Assembly (NCBI GenBank): GCA_021323695.1
Contig: JAJPKN010000055.1
Coordinates: 62,001-126,000 of the forward strand
Source of the DNA: Actinomycetota bacterium
GTDB lineage: Bacteria; Actinomycetota; Acidimicrobiia; Acidimicrobiales; Palsa-688
Length of the DNA stretch: 64,000 nt
Reading direction: 5' to 3'
A program made the translations under genes and the position numbers. Shown here one piece after another: positions 18,435-26,922 of this stretch; position 1 is the first letter of the stretch; each line of letters begins with the position of its first letter. The notes under the pieces are model-generated. The model was not told the origin of the DNA. It saw nothing but the letters and a program-made list of their open reading frames with translations, and made no database searches.

Positions 18435-19688
18435 GTGCGCCAGATAGAAGGCTCCCAAGCAGTGGCGGAGGCGGTGGCTGCCTGCCGGCCCGAGGTGGTC
18501 TGCGCCTACCCGATCACTCCCCAGACCCACATAGTCGAAGCCATCGGGGCCATGGTGCGCACCGGGCGCCTGGCCAACTGCGAGTTCATCAACGTCGAGT
18601 CGGAGTTCGCGGCGATGTCGGTGGCGATCGGCGCCTCGGCGGCCGGTGCCCGGGCCTACACGGCGACCGCCAGCCAGGGCCTGTTGTTCATGGCCGAGGC
18701 CGTCTACAATGCCGCCGGGCTGGGGTTGCCGGTGGTGATGACGCTGGCCAACCGGGCCATCGGGGCGCCCATCAACATCTGGAACGACCACAGCGACGCC
18801 ATGGCCGTGCGCGACGCCGGGTGGGTGCAGCTGTTCGCCGAGGACAACCAAGCGGCCGCGGACCTCCACGTCCAAGCGTTCCGGTTGGCCGAGGACCTCT
18901 CCGTGCCAGTGATGGTCTGCATGGACGGTTTCGTGCTGACCCATGCGTTCGAAGCCGTCGAAGTGCCCACCCAAGAACAGGTCGACAGTTTCCTGCCCCC
19001 CTACGAGCCCCGCCAAGTGCTGGACCCGGACGACCCGGTTTCGATCGGTGCCATGGTCGGGCCCGAGGCGTTCGAAGAGGTCCGCTACCTGCAGCATGCC
19101 AAGCTGGTCCGGGCGCTGGAAAAGATCCCTCAGGTGGCCGAGGAGTTCTACCACAGCTTCGGCCGTTACGCGGGAGGCCTCGTGTCTCCCTACCGTACTG
19201 ACGATGCCCACACCGTGGTCGTGGCCATGGGGTCGGTCGTCGGGACGCTGAAGGACATCGCCGACCAGTTACGCCAAAAGGGCCAAAAGGTGGGCGTCCT
19301 CGGCATCACGACCTTCCGTCCCTTCCCCGCCGCGGCCGTGCGGGAGGCCTTGTGGGGCGCCCGGGTGGTGGTGGTGGTGGAGAAGGCGTTCAGCACCGGG
19401 TTCGGGGGTGTGCTCTCCACCGACGTAGCCACCGCCATGGGCCCGTTGCGGGCGCCCATAGCCACGGTTGTTGCCGGCCTGGGTGGGCGCCCGGTGAACG
19501 CGGCTTCCCTGGCGGCTTTGATCGAGGGCTCCGAACGAGGCTCCTTGGAGAAAGTGACCTTCTTGGACCTGAACCGCCCGGTGGTCGACCGGGAGCTGGA
19601 GCGCATGGGGGCGCGGCGGCGGTCGGGCCCTTCGGCCGAGAACATGTTGCGCGACGTGGCCTCCCAAGCGGCCGCTCAGGAGGGTTGA
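18435..19688 (+). CDS. 2-oxoacid:acceptor oxidoreductase alpha subunit
   Basis: 417-residue alpha chain. It contains the pyrimidine-binding region CAYPITPQTHIVEAI (about residues 23-37), the glutamate-containing NVESEFAAMSVAIGASAAGA, TATASQGLLFMAEAVYNAAG, and the transketolase-C-like domain starting near residue 255 (VVVAMGSVVGTLKDIADQL, ITTFRPFP). This set is the standard PorA layout. It starts with GTG two bases after the gamma stop, preceded by GGGAGGTC as ribosome-binding site. With the beta subunit it forms the active site. The YPITPQT motif is shared by pyruvate and other 2-oxoacid enzymes, so substrate is not assigned. Confidence 0.9.
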   Translation: MRQIEGSQAVAEAVAACRPEVVCAYPITPQTHIVEAIGAMVRTGRLANCEFINVESEFAAMSVAIGASAAGARAYTATASQGLLFMAEAVYNAAGLGLPVVMTLANRAIGAPINIWNDHSDAMAVRDAGWVQLFAEDNQAAADLHVQAFRLAEDLSVPVMVCMDGFVLTHAFEAVEVPTQEQVDSFLPPYEPRQVLDPDDPVSIGAMVGPEAFEEVRYLQHAKLVRALEKIPQVAEEFYHSFGRYAGGLVSPYRTDDAHTVVVAMGSVVGTLKDIADQLRQKGQKVGVLGITTFRPFPAAAVREALWGARVVVVVEKAFSTGFGGVLSTDVATAMGPLRAPIATVVAGLGGRPVNAASLAALIEGSERGSLEKVTFLDLNRPVVDRELERMGARRRSGPSAENMLRDVASQAAAQEG

Positions 19689-19689
19689 A

Positions 19690-20691
19690 GTGCCGTACCA
19701 GAGAGCAAAGTTCTACCAGGTGGGCAGCTTCGCGGTGGGCAACCGCCTGTTGGCCCCCTCGGAGCGCACGGTGCAGTCCAGCTTGGCCCGCACCAACTCC
19801 CTCACCTCGGGCCACCGCGCCTGCCAGGGTTGCGGTGAAGCCCTGGCTGCTCGCTACGTGCTGGACGCAGCCATGGCGGCCACGGGGGGCAAGGTGGTGG
19901 TGGTCAACGCCACCGGGTGCCTGGAGGTGTTCTCGACCCCGTTCCCGGAGACGTCGTGGCGCTTGGCCTGGCTCCACTCGCTTTTCGGCAACGCCCCGGC
20001 CGTGGCCAGCGGGGTGGCGGCCGCCCTGAAGGCCAAGGGCCGCGCGGACGTGCGGGTAGTGGCCCAGGGAGGCGACGGGGGGACTGTGGACATCGGTTTC
20101 GGCACCCTGTCTGGGCTCTTCGAGCGCAATGACGACGTGCTCTACGTGTGCTACGACAACCAGGCGTACATGAACACCGGCGTGCAGCGGTCGGGTTCGA
20201 CACCCCCGGCGGCCCGCACCGCGACCACCGAGGCGCTCGGCCCCGAACCGGGCAACGTGTTCGGGCAGGGCAAGGACCTCCCGGCGATCGCCATGGCTCA
20301 CGGGATCCCCTACGTCGCGACGGCCTCGGTGGCCGACTTGCACGACCTCGAGTACAAGGTCGAAAGGGCCATGGCCTTTCGGGGGGCCCGTTACCTCCAT
20401 GTCCTGGTGCCCTGCCCGCTCGGGTGGAAGAGCGCCACCGCGGAGACGGTACGCCTGGCGCGCCTGGCCGTGGAAAGCGGGCTTTTCCCGTTGTTGGAGG
20501 CGGAGGCCGGCGAGGTGGTAGCCGTCACCCCGCTGCGCCACCGGGTCGGGGTCGAGGAGTACCTGCGCCCCCAGGGCCGCTTCGCCCACCTGTTCAGAGG
20601 CGCTGGCCGCCCCGACATAGTGGCCCGCATACAGCAGGTCGCGGACCGCAACATTGCTCGTTACGGCTTGGTACAAGAGGCGGGTGAATGA
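19690..20691 (+). CDS. 2-oxoacid:acceptor oxidoreductase beta subunit
   Basis: 333-residue thiamine-diphosphate-binding beta chain. The N-terminal cluster cysteines appear in HRACQGCGEALAARY, the diphosphate/Mg2+ motif in GGDGGTVDIGFGTLSGLFER, and the following DDVLYVCYDNQAYMNTGVQR is typical of PorB. NATGCLEVFSTPFP is also conserved in pyruvate oxidoreductases, slightly favouring pyruvate. The GTG start has a strong AGGAGGG site 5 nt upstream. The 3' end overlaps the next start (ATGA), so translation is coupled to the flavoprotein subunit. The usual small ferredoxin delta subunit is missing and appears replaced by the next gene. Confidence 0.9.
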   Translation: MPYQRAKFYQVGSFAVGNRLLAPSERTVQSSLARTNSLTSGHRACQGCGEALAARYVLDAAMAATGGKVVVVNATGCLEVFSTPFPETSWRLAWLHSLFGNAPAVASGVAAALKAKGRADVRVVAQGGDGGTVDIGFGTLSGLFERNDDVLYVCYDNQAYMNTGVQRSGSTPPAARTATTEALGPEPGNVFGQGKDLPAIAMAHGIPYVATASVADLHDLEYKVERAMAFRGARYLHVLVPCPLGWKSATAETVRLARLAVESGLFPLLEAEAGEVVAVTPLRHRVGVEEYLRPQGRFAHLFRGAGRPDIVARIQQVADRNIARYGLVQEAGE

Positions 20692-22376
20692 CGATGGAAA
20701 CACCTTTTGCGATAACTCTGCCGGTGGGCTCCAGCCTGGCCAACCGTACCGGTAGCTGGCGGGTGGAAAGGCCCGTGTACGTGGACCTCCTGCCGCCCTG
20801 CAACGACGCCTGCCCGGCCGGTGAGAACGTGCAGGGCTGGCTGTACGCAGCCGAGGAGGGAGATTACGAAGCCGCCTGGCGGGCGTTGGTGGCCGACAAC
20901 CCCATGCCCGCGGTCATGGGCCGAGCGTGCTTCCGCCCCTGCGAGACGGCTTGCAACCGGGCCAAGTTGGACCAAGCCGTGGGGATAAACGCGGTCGAGA
21001 GGTTCATAGGTGATTTTGCCATCGAAAAGGGCCTCGGCTTCGACCGCCCGGCGACGGCAACGGGCAAGCACGTGCTCGTGGTCGGGGCCGGGCCGGCCGG
21101 CCTGTCTGCTGCTTACCACCTGCGCCGGCTGGGCCACGCCGTTACCATCTACGAGGCAGCCGAACTGCCGGGGGGGATGATGCGCTACGGCATCCCCGCT
21201 TACCGGTTGCCACGCGACATCTTGGACGCCGAGGTGGGCCGGGTGGTCGACTTGGGCATCGACCTGCAACTGGGCCACCCGGTGGAGGACTTGGCCGCCA
21301 CCCTGGAGGAGGCCAAGGCGGCCGGGCGCCCCTTTGACGCCGTCTTTTTGGGTGTCGGGGCCCAGACGGCCAAGCGGGCCTACATCCCGGCTGGGGACTC
21401 GGCCCGGGTGCTGGACGCGCTGAGCTTGCTGCGTTCGGTGACCGAGGGCGAGCGGCCGTTGCTGGGCCGGCGGGTGGCGGTGTACGGAGGAGGGGACACC
21501 GCCATGGACGCAGCCCGTACCGCCAAGCGCCTGGGGGCCACCGAAGCGGTGATCGTCTACCGGCGCAACCGCGAGCGGATGCCGGCCCACCCTGAGGAAC
21601 TGGAAGACGCGCTGGGCGAGGGCGTGAAGGTGAAGTGGCTGTCCACCATCACCCACGTGGCTGAGGGCACCCTCCTGCTGGAGAAGATGGAGCTGGACGA
21701 GACCGGTTTCCCCCGCCCGACCGGCGAGACCGAGGAGCTGGACGCCGACGCCGTGGTGCTGGCACTGGGCCAGGAGTCGGACCTGTCGCTGGTGGCCAAC
21801 CTGCCCGAGGTCAAGGTAGACAACGGTTGGCTTTCGGTTGGGCCGGACCAGATGACGGGTCGGGCGGGCATATTCGCCGGAGGCGACGTGGTCGGCCAGG
21901 ACATGACCGTCACCACCGCCATCGGCCACGGCAAGCGGGTGGCCCGGGCCATTGACGCCTACTTGGCCGGTTCCCGCTACGAGCGCCCGGCACGGCACGC
22001 GCTGGCCGGCTTCGACCGCCTCAACACCTGGTACTACTCCGACGCCCCCCGAACGGTGCGGCCCCGCCTGGACGCGGCTCGGCGGGTGTCGACCTTCGAC
22101 GAGGTGGTGCAGGGGCTCGATGCCGACACGGCGCTGTTCGAAGCCCGCCGGTGCCTGTCGTGCGGCAACTGCTTCGAGTGCGACAACTGCTTCGGCGTCT
22201 GCCCGGACAACGCCGTCGTCAAGCTGGAACAAGCCGTCCGCGGGGAGGGGGACGTGTTTGCCAGCGGTGGGGCTGGCCGGCACTACGCCTTCGACTACGA
22301 CTACTGCAAGGGCTGCGGGCTGTGCGCCCAGGAGTGCCCCTGCGGTGCCATAGTCATGGAGCCTGAGCGGGCCTAG
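20688..22376 (+). CDS. GltD-like NAD(P)H flavoprotein with C-terminal 2[4Fe-4S] ferredoxin, probable oxidoreductase electron-transfer subunit
   Basis: 562 residues. The N-terminus has GltD-type Fe-S cysteines (PPCNDACPAGENVQGW and RACFRPCETACNRAK), then the FAD site VVGAGPAGLSAAYHLRRLG with LPGGMMRYGIPAYRLP, and the NAD(P)H site YGGGDTAMDAARTAK. The C-terminus adds ferredoxin clusters: CLSCGNCFECDNCFGVCPDN and CKGCGLCAQECPCGAI. ATG 20688 overlaps the beta-subunit stop; a second ATG lies two codons on. In this operon it stands where a ferredoxin-like delta subunit is expected. I infer that it links 2-oxoacid oxidation to NAD(P)H, or the reverse. Similar pairs are known in other bacteria, but the direction of flow is not shown by sequence. 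Confidence 0.85.
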   Translation: MTMETPFAITLPVGSSLANRTGSWRVERPVYVDLLPPCNDACPAGENVQGWLYAAEEGDYEAAWRALVADNPMPAVMGRACFRPCETACNRAKLDQAVGINAVERFIGDFAIEKGLGFDRPATATGKHVLVVGAGPAGLSAAYHLRRLGHAVTIYEAAELPGGMMRYGIPAYRLPRDILDAEVGRVVDLGIDLQLGHPVEDLAATLEEAKAAGRPFDAVFLGVGAQTAKRAYIPAGDSARVLDALSLLRSVTEGERPLLGRRVAVYGGGDTAMDAARTAKRLGATEAVIVYRRNRERMPAHPEELEDALGEGVKVKWLSTITHVAEGTLLLEKMELDETGFPRPTGETEELDADAVVLALGQESDLSLVANLPEVKVDNGWLSVGPDQMTGRAGIFAGGDVVGQDMTVTTAIGHGKRVARAIDAYLAGSRYERPARHALAGFDRLNTWYYSDAPRTVRPRLDAARRVSTFDEVVQGLDADTALFEARRCLSCGNCFECDNCFGVCPDNAVVKLEQAVRGEGDVFASGGAGRHYAFDYDYCKGCGLCAQECPCGAIVMEPERA

Positions 22377-22477
22377 CCCTTTTGGCTTATCCCGAGCGGG
22401 TCGCTGGGGCCGGCCCTGTCGCTTGCGGCCTAGCCCGTCGGGCAACTGGCGCTGGCGCTGGCCCCCGTTCGCGGCAC

Positions 22478-22483
22478 TAGCCT
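22478..22483 (+). promoter_or_regulatory. -10 element of the fused ABC ATPase gene (leaderless type)
   Basis: TAGCCT ends 6 nt before the ATG at 22490; GGGG in the spacer could also help ribosome binding. Confidence 0.45.
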
Positions 22484-22489
22484 GGGGAC

Positions 22490-24850
22490 ATGTCGCCAGC
22501 GCCAACGGCGTTGTCAGGTGGGGCCGAGAACAATAGCGGCCAATGGCCAGGGGCCAGCCAGAGGTGGCAGGGCCCTGGCTGGCCCGTGCCCGGCGCGGCG
22601 AGGCCGGGCGCGCTGTTGGAGGTGGAGGAGCTCCGCAGCGAGTTCCGCCTCCGGCGCTCTACGGTGCGTGCCGTGGACGGGGTCTCTTTTTCGGTGCGGG
22701 CCGGCGAGTGCGTCGGCTTGGTGGGCGAGTCGGGCTGCGGCAAGAGCACCATCGGGCTGTCCATCCTGCGCCTCCTGCCCAACATCGGCCATATCACTGG
22801 GGGTTCTGTCCGGCTGGAGGGCCGGGACCTGCTGGGCTTGGGGGAGCCCGAGATGCGCCAGGTGCGGGGCAACGAAGTGGCCATGATCTTCCAGGACCCC
22901 ATGACGTCGCTCAACCCCACCTGGACAGTCGGCCGGCAAGTGGCCGAGCCGGTCCAGATCCACCAGGGCCTGGCGAAGGCGGCCGCCCTCCAGCGGGCGG
23001 TCGAGCTCCTGGCGCTGGTCGGGGTGCCCCGTCCCGAGGAGCGGGCCAGCCAGTACCCCCACCAGCTGTCGGGTGGCCTCCGCCAGCGGGTGATGATAGC
23101 CATGGCGCTTTCGTGCCAGCCCAAGCTGCTCATCGCGGACGAGCCCACCACCGCCCTGGACGTGACCATACAGGCCCAGATCCTCGACCTGGTCGATGAC
23201 CTGCGCCAGAGGTTCAACATGGCGGTGCTGCTCATCACCCACGACATGGGGGTCATCGCCGCTCGCACGCAGCGGGTCCTGGTCATGTACGCGGGCAAGA
23301 TCGTCGAGGCGGCGGCCACCGAGGAGCTGTTCAGCTCCATGCACCATCCCTACACCGAGGCTCTTTTCCGGTCGGTGCCTCGCCTTGACCAGGACAAGGC
23401 CCAGCGCCTGTACTCGGTGCCGGGCTTGCCCCCCGACCTGTCGTCGCCCGTAGCCGGCTGCCGGTTCGCACCTCGCTGCCGCTACGCGACCGAGCAGTGC
23501 ACGGCGGCCGAGCCGTTGTTGGCCCCTGGCCCGGGGCCCAGCCCGGCGGCCGGCCCTGCCCCCGCCGCCAGCGTTGCTGGCCCCCTCAGGCGCGGGCCCG
23601 CCCTGGCCTCCAGCGCGGCGGTGGGCGAGGGGCCGCATGTCTTTGCCTGTTTCCACCCGGTGGGCACCCGGCCCGCCCCCCGCACGGCTCCCCGCCAGGA
23701 GGTGGCTGGTAGCCCAGAGGTGGCCAGCCCCTACCGCGGGGACCAGCACCGCGGGGACCAGCACCGCGGGGACCAGCACCGCGGGGACCAGCACCACGAG
23801 CAGCAGCACGAGCGGTACGAAGATGACCAGGTCCTGCTCCGCCTGGAGGACGTCCACAAGGAGTACGCGGTCACCCGGGGAGCCGTCCTGCAGAGGGTGG
23901 TGGGCACCATCAAGGCGGTGTCGGGGGTCTCTTTTGCCGTCCGCCAGGGGGAGACCTTCGGGCTGGTGGGCGAATCAGGCTGCGGCAAGACCACGATCGG
24001 CCGCTTGGTGGTGGCCCTGGAGCGCCCGACCCTGGGCTCGGTCCATTACCGGGGCGAGCAGCTCGCCTTGCTCCGAGGGGCCAAGCTTCGCCGGCGGCGC
24101 CAGGAGCTGCAGCTCATGTTCCAAGATCCCTACGCCTCGCTCGACCCCCGCATGCGGGTGCGCTCAATCGTACGCGAGCCCCTGGCCATCCAGCACATTG
24201 GCAGCCGACGGGAACAGGAGCGCCGGGTGGAGGAGGCCCTGGGCGAAGTCGGGCTCTCCCCCAAAGCGGCTGACCTTTACCCCCACGAGTTCTCCGGCGG
24301 CCAGCGCCAGCGCATCGGCCTTGCCCGTGCCCTCGTGCTCCACCCGGAGCTCATCGTCGCCGACGAGCCGGTGTCGGCCCTGGACGTCTCGGTCCAGGCC
24401 CAGATCCTCAACCTCATGAGGTCGCTGCAAGAAAGCCACGGCCTGACTTACATCTTGATCTCGCACGACCTCGCCGTGGTGCGGTACCTGGCCGACCGGG
24501 TGGGGGTGATGTACCTGGGCAAGCTGGTCGAGGTCGCCCCCTCGGACCTGCTGCTTGCCCAGGCCGCTCACCCGTATACCCAAGGCCTGATAGGCACCAT
24601 CCCGGTACCGGACCCGGTAGTGGCCAAGCGCCGCCAGCGCGTCGAGGTGAAGGGCGAGCTGCCGTCGGCCCTCAGCCCGCCCAGCGGGTGCCGGTTCCGT
24701 ACCCGTTGCCCCTACGCCCAGGAGATCTGCGCCGAGGAAGAGCCGGCACTGAGGCCCTTTGGCGACGGGCACTGGGCTGCCTGCCACTTCCCCCTCCAGC
24801 CACCGCTGGGAGAGGGGGCGGCGGCAACTGCGGGTGCTGCTGTTCCCTGA
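22490..24850 (+). CDS. Fused dual ATPase subunit of an oligopeptide-type ABC transporter (DppD-DppF-like)
   Basis: 786 residues holding two complete ABC ATPases that are normally separate proteins. ATPase 1 (about 42-300) has Walker [10 protein letters not shown], signature LSGGLRQRV and Walker [13 protein letters not shown], followed by the oligopeptide-type C-terminal cysteine region ([14 protein letters not shown]). A long Pro/Ala and Arg-Gly-Asp-Gln-His repeat linker (about 345-440) joins ATPase 2, with [29 protein letters not shown] and its own [14 protein letters not shown] tail. Each half drives dipeptide/oligopeptide import with the permeases. The gene converges on the permease genes at 24,864 and 25,898, so one transporter is encoded on both strands. 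Substrate is unknown. Confidence 0.93.
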   Translation: MSPAPTALSGGAENNSGQWPGASQRWQGPGWPVPGAARPGALLEVEELRSEFRLRRSTVRAVDGVSFSVRAGECVGLVGESGCGKSTIGLSILRLLPNIGHITGGSVRLEGRDLLGLGEPEMRQVRGNEVAMIFQDPMTSLNPTWTVGRQVAEPVQIHQGLAKAAALQRAVELLALVGVPRPEERASQYPHQLSGGLRQRVMIAMALSCQPKLLIADEPTTALDVTIQAQILDLVDDLRQRFNMAVLLITHDMGVIAARTQRVLVMYAGKIVEAAATEELFSSMHHPYTEALFRSVPRLDQDKAQRLYSVPGLPPDLSSPVAGCRFAPRCRYATEQCTAAEPLLAPGPGPSPAAGPAPAASVAGPLRRGPALASSAAVGEGPHVFACFHPVGTRPAPRTAPRQEVAGSPEVASPYRGDQHRGDQHRGDQHRGDQHHEQQHERYEDDQVLLRLEDVHKEYAVTRGAVLQRVVGTIKAVSGVSFAVRQGETFGLVGESGCGKTTIGRLVVALERPTLGSVHYRGEQLALLRGAKLRRRRQELQLMFQDPYASLDPRMRVRSIVREPLAIQHIGSRREQERRVEEALGEVGLSPKAADLYPHEFSGGQRQRIGLARALVLHPELIVADEPVSALDVSVQAQILNLMRSLQESHGLTYILISHDLAVVRYLADRVGVMYLGKLVEVAPSDLLLAQAAHPYTQGLIGTIPVPDPVVAKRRQRVEVKGELPSALSPPSGCRFRTRCPYAQEICAEEEPALRPFGDGHWAACHFPLQPPLGEGAAATAGAAVP
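23733..23792 (+). repeat. Four perfect 15-bp tandem repeats encoding RGDQH units
   Basis: ACCGCGGGGACCAGC is repeated four times without gaps inside the linker between the two ATPase domains. The frame is kept, giving four Arg-Gly-Asp-Gln-His units followed by a His/Gln-rich stretch. Confidence 0.92.
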
Positions 24851-24863
24851 GAGGGGCCGCCCT

Positions 24864-25898
24864 TCAGCGTCGCTGCAGCCGCACGTCCAGGCTGTCGCGC
24901 AGGGCGTCCCCAATGAAGTTGAAAGCCACCACGGTGAGGACGATGGCCACGCCCGCGGGGTACAGCTGCCACCAGTAGCCGTCGAAGATGACCGTCGTGC
25001 CGTTGGACAGCATGCCGCCCCAAGTCGGCGTGGTGTCGGGGAGGCCCAGCCCTAGGTAGCTGAGGGCAGCCAGGGCCAATATGGCGTCGGCGATGAGGAA
25101 CGACGTGTTCACCATGATGGTGCCTATGGCATTGGGCACGATGTGGCGCACCACGATGCGCGAGCGGGTGCCACCTGCCACCTTGACCGCTTCGACGTAC
25201 TCGCGCGTGCGCAGGCTCAGGGCTTCGCCCCGGACCAGGCGGGCCGGGCCCAGCCAGGCCACGAAGGTGAGCACGATGATCATGAGCGGGAGGTTGGGGG
25301 CGAAAATGGCGGACAGCAAGATGAGCAGGAAGAGGGTGGGCAGGGAGTACAGCGTGTCCACGATGCGCATCATGACGGCGTCGATGACGCCTCCGGCCAC
25401 TGCCGATACGGCACCGTAGAGGGTGCCCCAGATGGCCGCCGCCACGCCGGCTGCCATCCCGATCTCCAGCGAGCTCTGCCCCGCGACCATGAGCCGCCCG
25501 AGGACGTCGAAGCCCTCGCCGTCGGTGCCGAGGGGGTGGGCGGAGCTGGGAGGGTAGTTGGAGATGGCGGGGTTCAGGCTCTTTTGGTTGGTGACGTACA
25601 AATGGGGGCCGACGAAGCAAAAGAGGACCAGCAGCACCAATATGGCCAGGCCGGCGATGGCGAGCTTGTTCTCCACGAACGTCTGCAGGCTGAGGCGCAG
25701 CACGCTGCCGTGCGAGCGGGCTTCGCCGGCTTCGTACAAGCCGGCTGGGCCGGGGCCGCCTGACGCCTCCGCCAGTTCGGGGCTGGTGGGGCCAGGGCCC
25801 AGCGAGGCCAGGTCTCGGCCCGCACCGGCCGGGCCGGCCACTGCGGGCACAGGTCCTGCGGGCACAGCCTCTCCGGGCTGGCTCGTGCCGGTGGCCAT
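24864..25898 (-). CDS. Oligopeptide-type ABC transporter permease, DppC-like
   Basis: 344-residue inner-membrane permease. An 80-residue Gly/Pro/Ala-rich N-terminal extension precedes the first helix (LAIAGLAILVLLVLFCFVGP). The family signature for coupling to the ATPase is YVEAVKVAGGTRSRIVVRHI, and HPLGTDGEGFDVLGRLM is the typical DppC/OppC segment after helix 1. The ATG at 25898 overlaps the stop of the upstream permease gene by one base (TGATG), so the pair is translationally coupled. The frame stays open much further upstream, but that is antisense-type shadow inside the other permease. It should pair with the DppB-like permease and the fused ATPase encoded on the opposite strand. Confidence 0.92.
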   Translation of the reverse strand: MATGTSQPGEAVPAGPVPAVAGPAGAGRDLASLGPGPTSPELAEASGGPGPAGLYEAGEARSHGSVLRLSLQTFVENKLAIAGLAILVLLVLFCFVGPHLYVTNQKSLNPAISNYPPSSAHPLGTDGEGFDVLGRLMVAGQSSLEIGMAAGVAAAIWGTLYGAVSAVAGGVIDAVMMRIVDTLYSLPTLFLLILLSAIFAPNLPLMIIVLTFVAWLGPARLVRGEALSLRTREYVEAVKVAGGTRSRIVVRHIVPNAIGTIMVNTSFLIADAILALAALSYLGLGLPDTTPTWGGMLSNGTTVIFDGYWWQLYPAGVAIVLTVVAFNFIGDALRDSLDVRLQRR

Positions 25899-26842
25899 CA
25901 GTAGCGGATCCTCGGGTCGAGCACGGCGTAGGCGATGTCCGCCAGCAGGTTGCCCAGGATGACCCCCACGGCTGCCACCAGGGTCAGGCCGAGCAGGATG
26001 GGGAAGTCGTCGCTCTGGGCCGCCTGCACGAACAGCAGCCCCACGCCGGGGTAGTTGAACACCGACTCGGTGATGACTGCCCCCGACAGCACCCCGGGGA
26101 CGGACAGGCCGACCAGGGTGGCCATGGGGATGAGCGAGTTGCGCAGGGCGTGGCGCAGCAAGATGGCCCGCTGGCTCACGCCCTTGGCCTTGGCCGTGCG
26201 GATGTAGTCCTGGGCCAGGCTGTCGATCATGGACGAGCGCATGTAGCGGCTGTAGGAGGCGATGCTGATCAGGGCCAGGGTCATGACAGGCAGCACCAGG
26301 CCCCGGCCATGGGCGAGGATCTGGGTGACCGAGTCCCCCGAGGGGGCAAACGGCGGTAGCAAGTGGAAGGAAATGGCGAAGATCTCGATGAGGATGATCC
26401 CGAGCCAGAAGGTGGGGAACGAGTAGAACACGAACGAGGCCCCGGTGAAGAAGTAGTCCTCCGCTTTGTTGCGCCGGACGGCCTGCATGACCCCCAGGGG
26501 GATGGCGATGGCTATGGCGACGACGGTGGCCAGGCCGAGCAGGAGGACGGTCTTGGGGAAACGCTGGGCGAACAGGAGGGCCACGCTGGCGTTCTGCACG
26601 TAGCTGAAGCCCAGGTTGCCGTGGGCCAGGTGGTCGAGGTACAGCCAGAACTGGTCCCACACCGGGCGGTCCAGGCCCTCGAGCTTGTCGAACGCGGCGA
26701 TGGTGGCCGGCTGTGCCTTGGGGCCCAGCTCGGCTTTGGCCGGGTTGCCGGGCAGGAGGTGGAACAGGACGAACATGACCATCGTGACCATTAGGAGCAC
26801 GATGAGCGACTGCAGGGTGCGCCTGAGGATGTAACCGGTCAA
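25898..26842 (-). CDS. Oligopeptide-type ABC transporter permease, DppB-like
   Basis: 314-residue permease with about six helices. The N-terminus YILRRTLQSLIVLLMVTMVM and the LLPGNPAKAELG loop are typical of DppB/OppB. The ATPase-contact loop is DYIRTAKAKGVSQRAILLRH, and the C-terminus ends with the family's DPRIRY. It probably starts with TTG (minus strand, 26842), weakly supported by an AGGAAC stretch 10 nt upstream. It lies downstream of the binding-protein gene, separated by 80 bases that hold a strong hairpin (26,880-26,908). Confidence 0.92.
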   Translation of the reverse strand: MTGYILRRTLQSLIVLLMVTMVMFVLFHLLPGNPAKAELGPKAQPATIAAFDKLEGLDRPVWDQFWLYLDHLAHGNLGFSYVQNASVALLFAQRFPKTVLLLGLATVVAIAIAIPLGVMQAVRRNKAEDYFFTGASFVFYSFPTFWLGIILIEIFAISFHLLPPFAPSGDSVTQILAHGRGLVLPVMTLALISIASYSRYMRSSMIDSLAQDYIRTAKAKGVSQRAILLRHALRNSLIPMATLVGLSVPGVLSGAVITESVFNYPGVGLLFVQAAQSDDFPILLGLTLVAAVGVILGNLLADIAYAVLDPRIRY

Positions 26843-26879
26843 CTTGGGGCCGTTCCTGTGCGGGGCTCAGCGGCAGCCG

Positions 26880-26908
26880 GTGCCCCGGCGGGCGGCCCGC
26901 CGGGGCAC
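26880..26908 (-). terminator. Strong 13-bp hairpin between binding-protein and permease genes
   Basis: GTGCCCCGGCGGG, a CGG loop and CCCGCCGGGGCAC form a perfect 13-bp stem right after the binding-protein stop. There is no T-run. The position suits an intercistronic attenuator or 3' RNA stabiliser that gives more binding protein than permease. Confidence 0.7.
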
Positions 26909-26922
26909 AAGCCGCGTGCCAA

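Noticed and set aside
23733..23792. CRISPR-like array
   Set aside because: The 15-bp units are contiguous, have no spacers and keep the reading frame inside a protein linker.
25899..26660. Minus-strand extension of the DppC-like permease frame into the DppB-like gene
   Set aside because: It is the other phase of the upstream permease. The TGATG overlap marks the real start at 25898.
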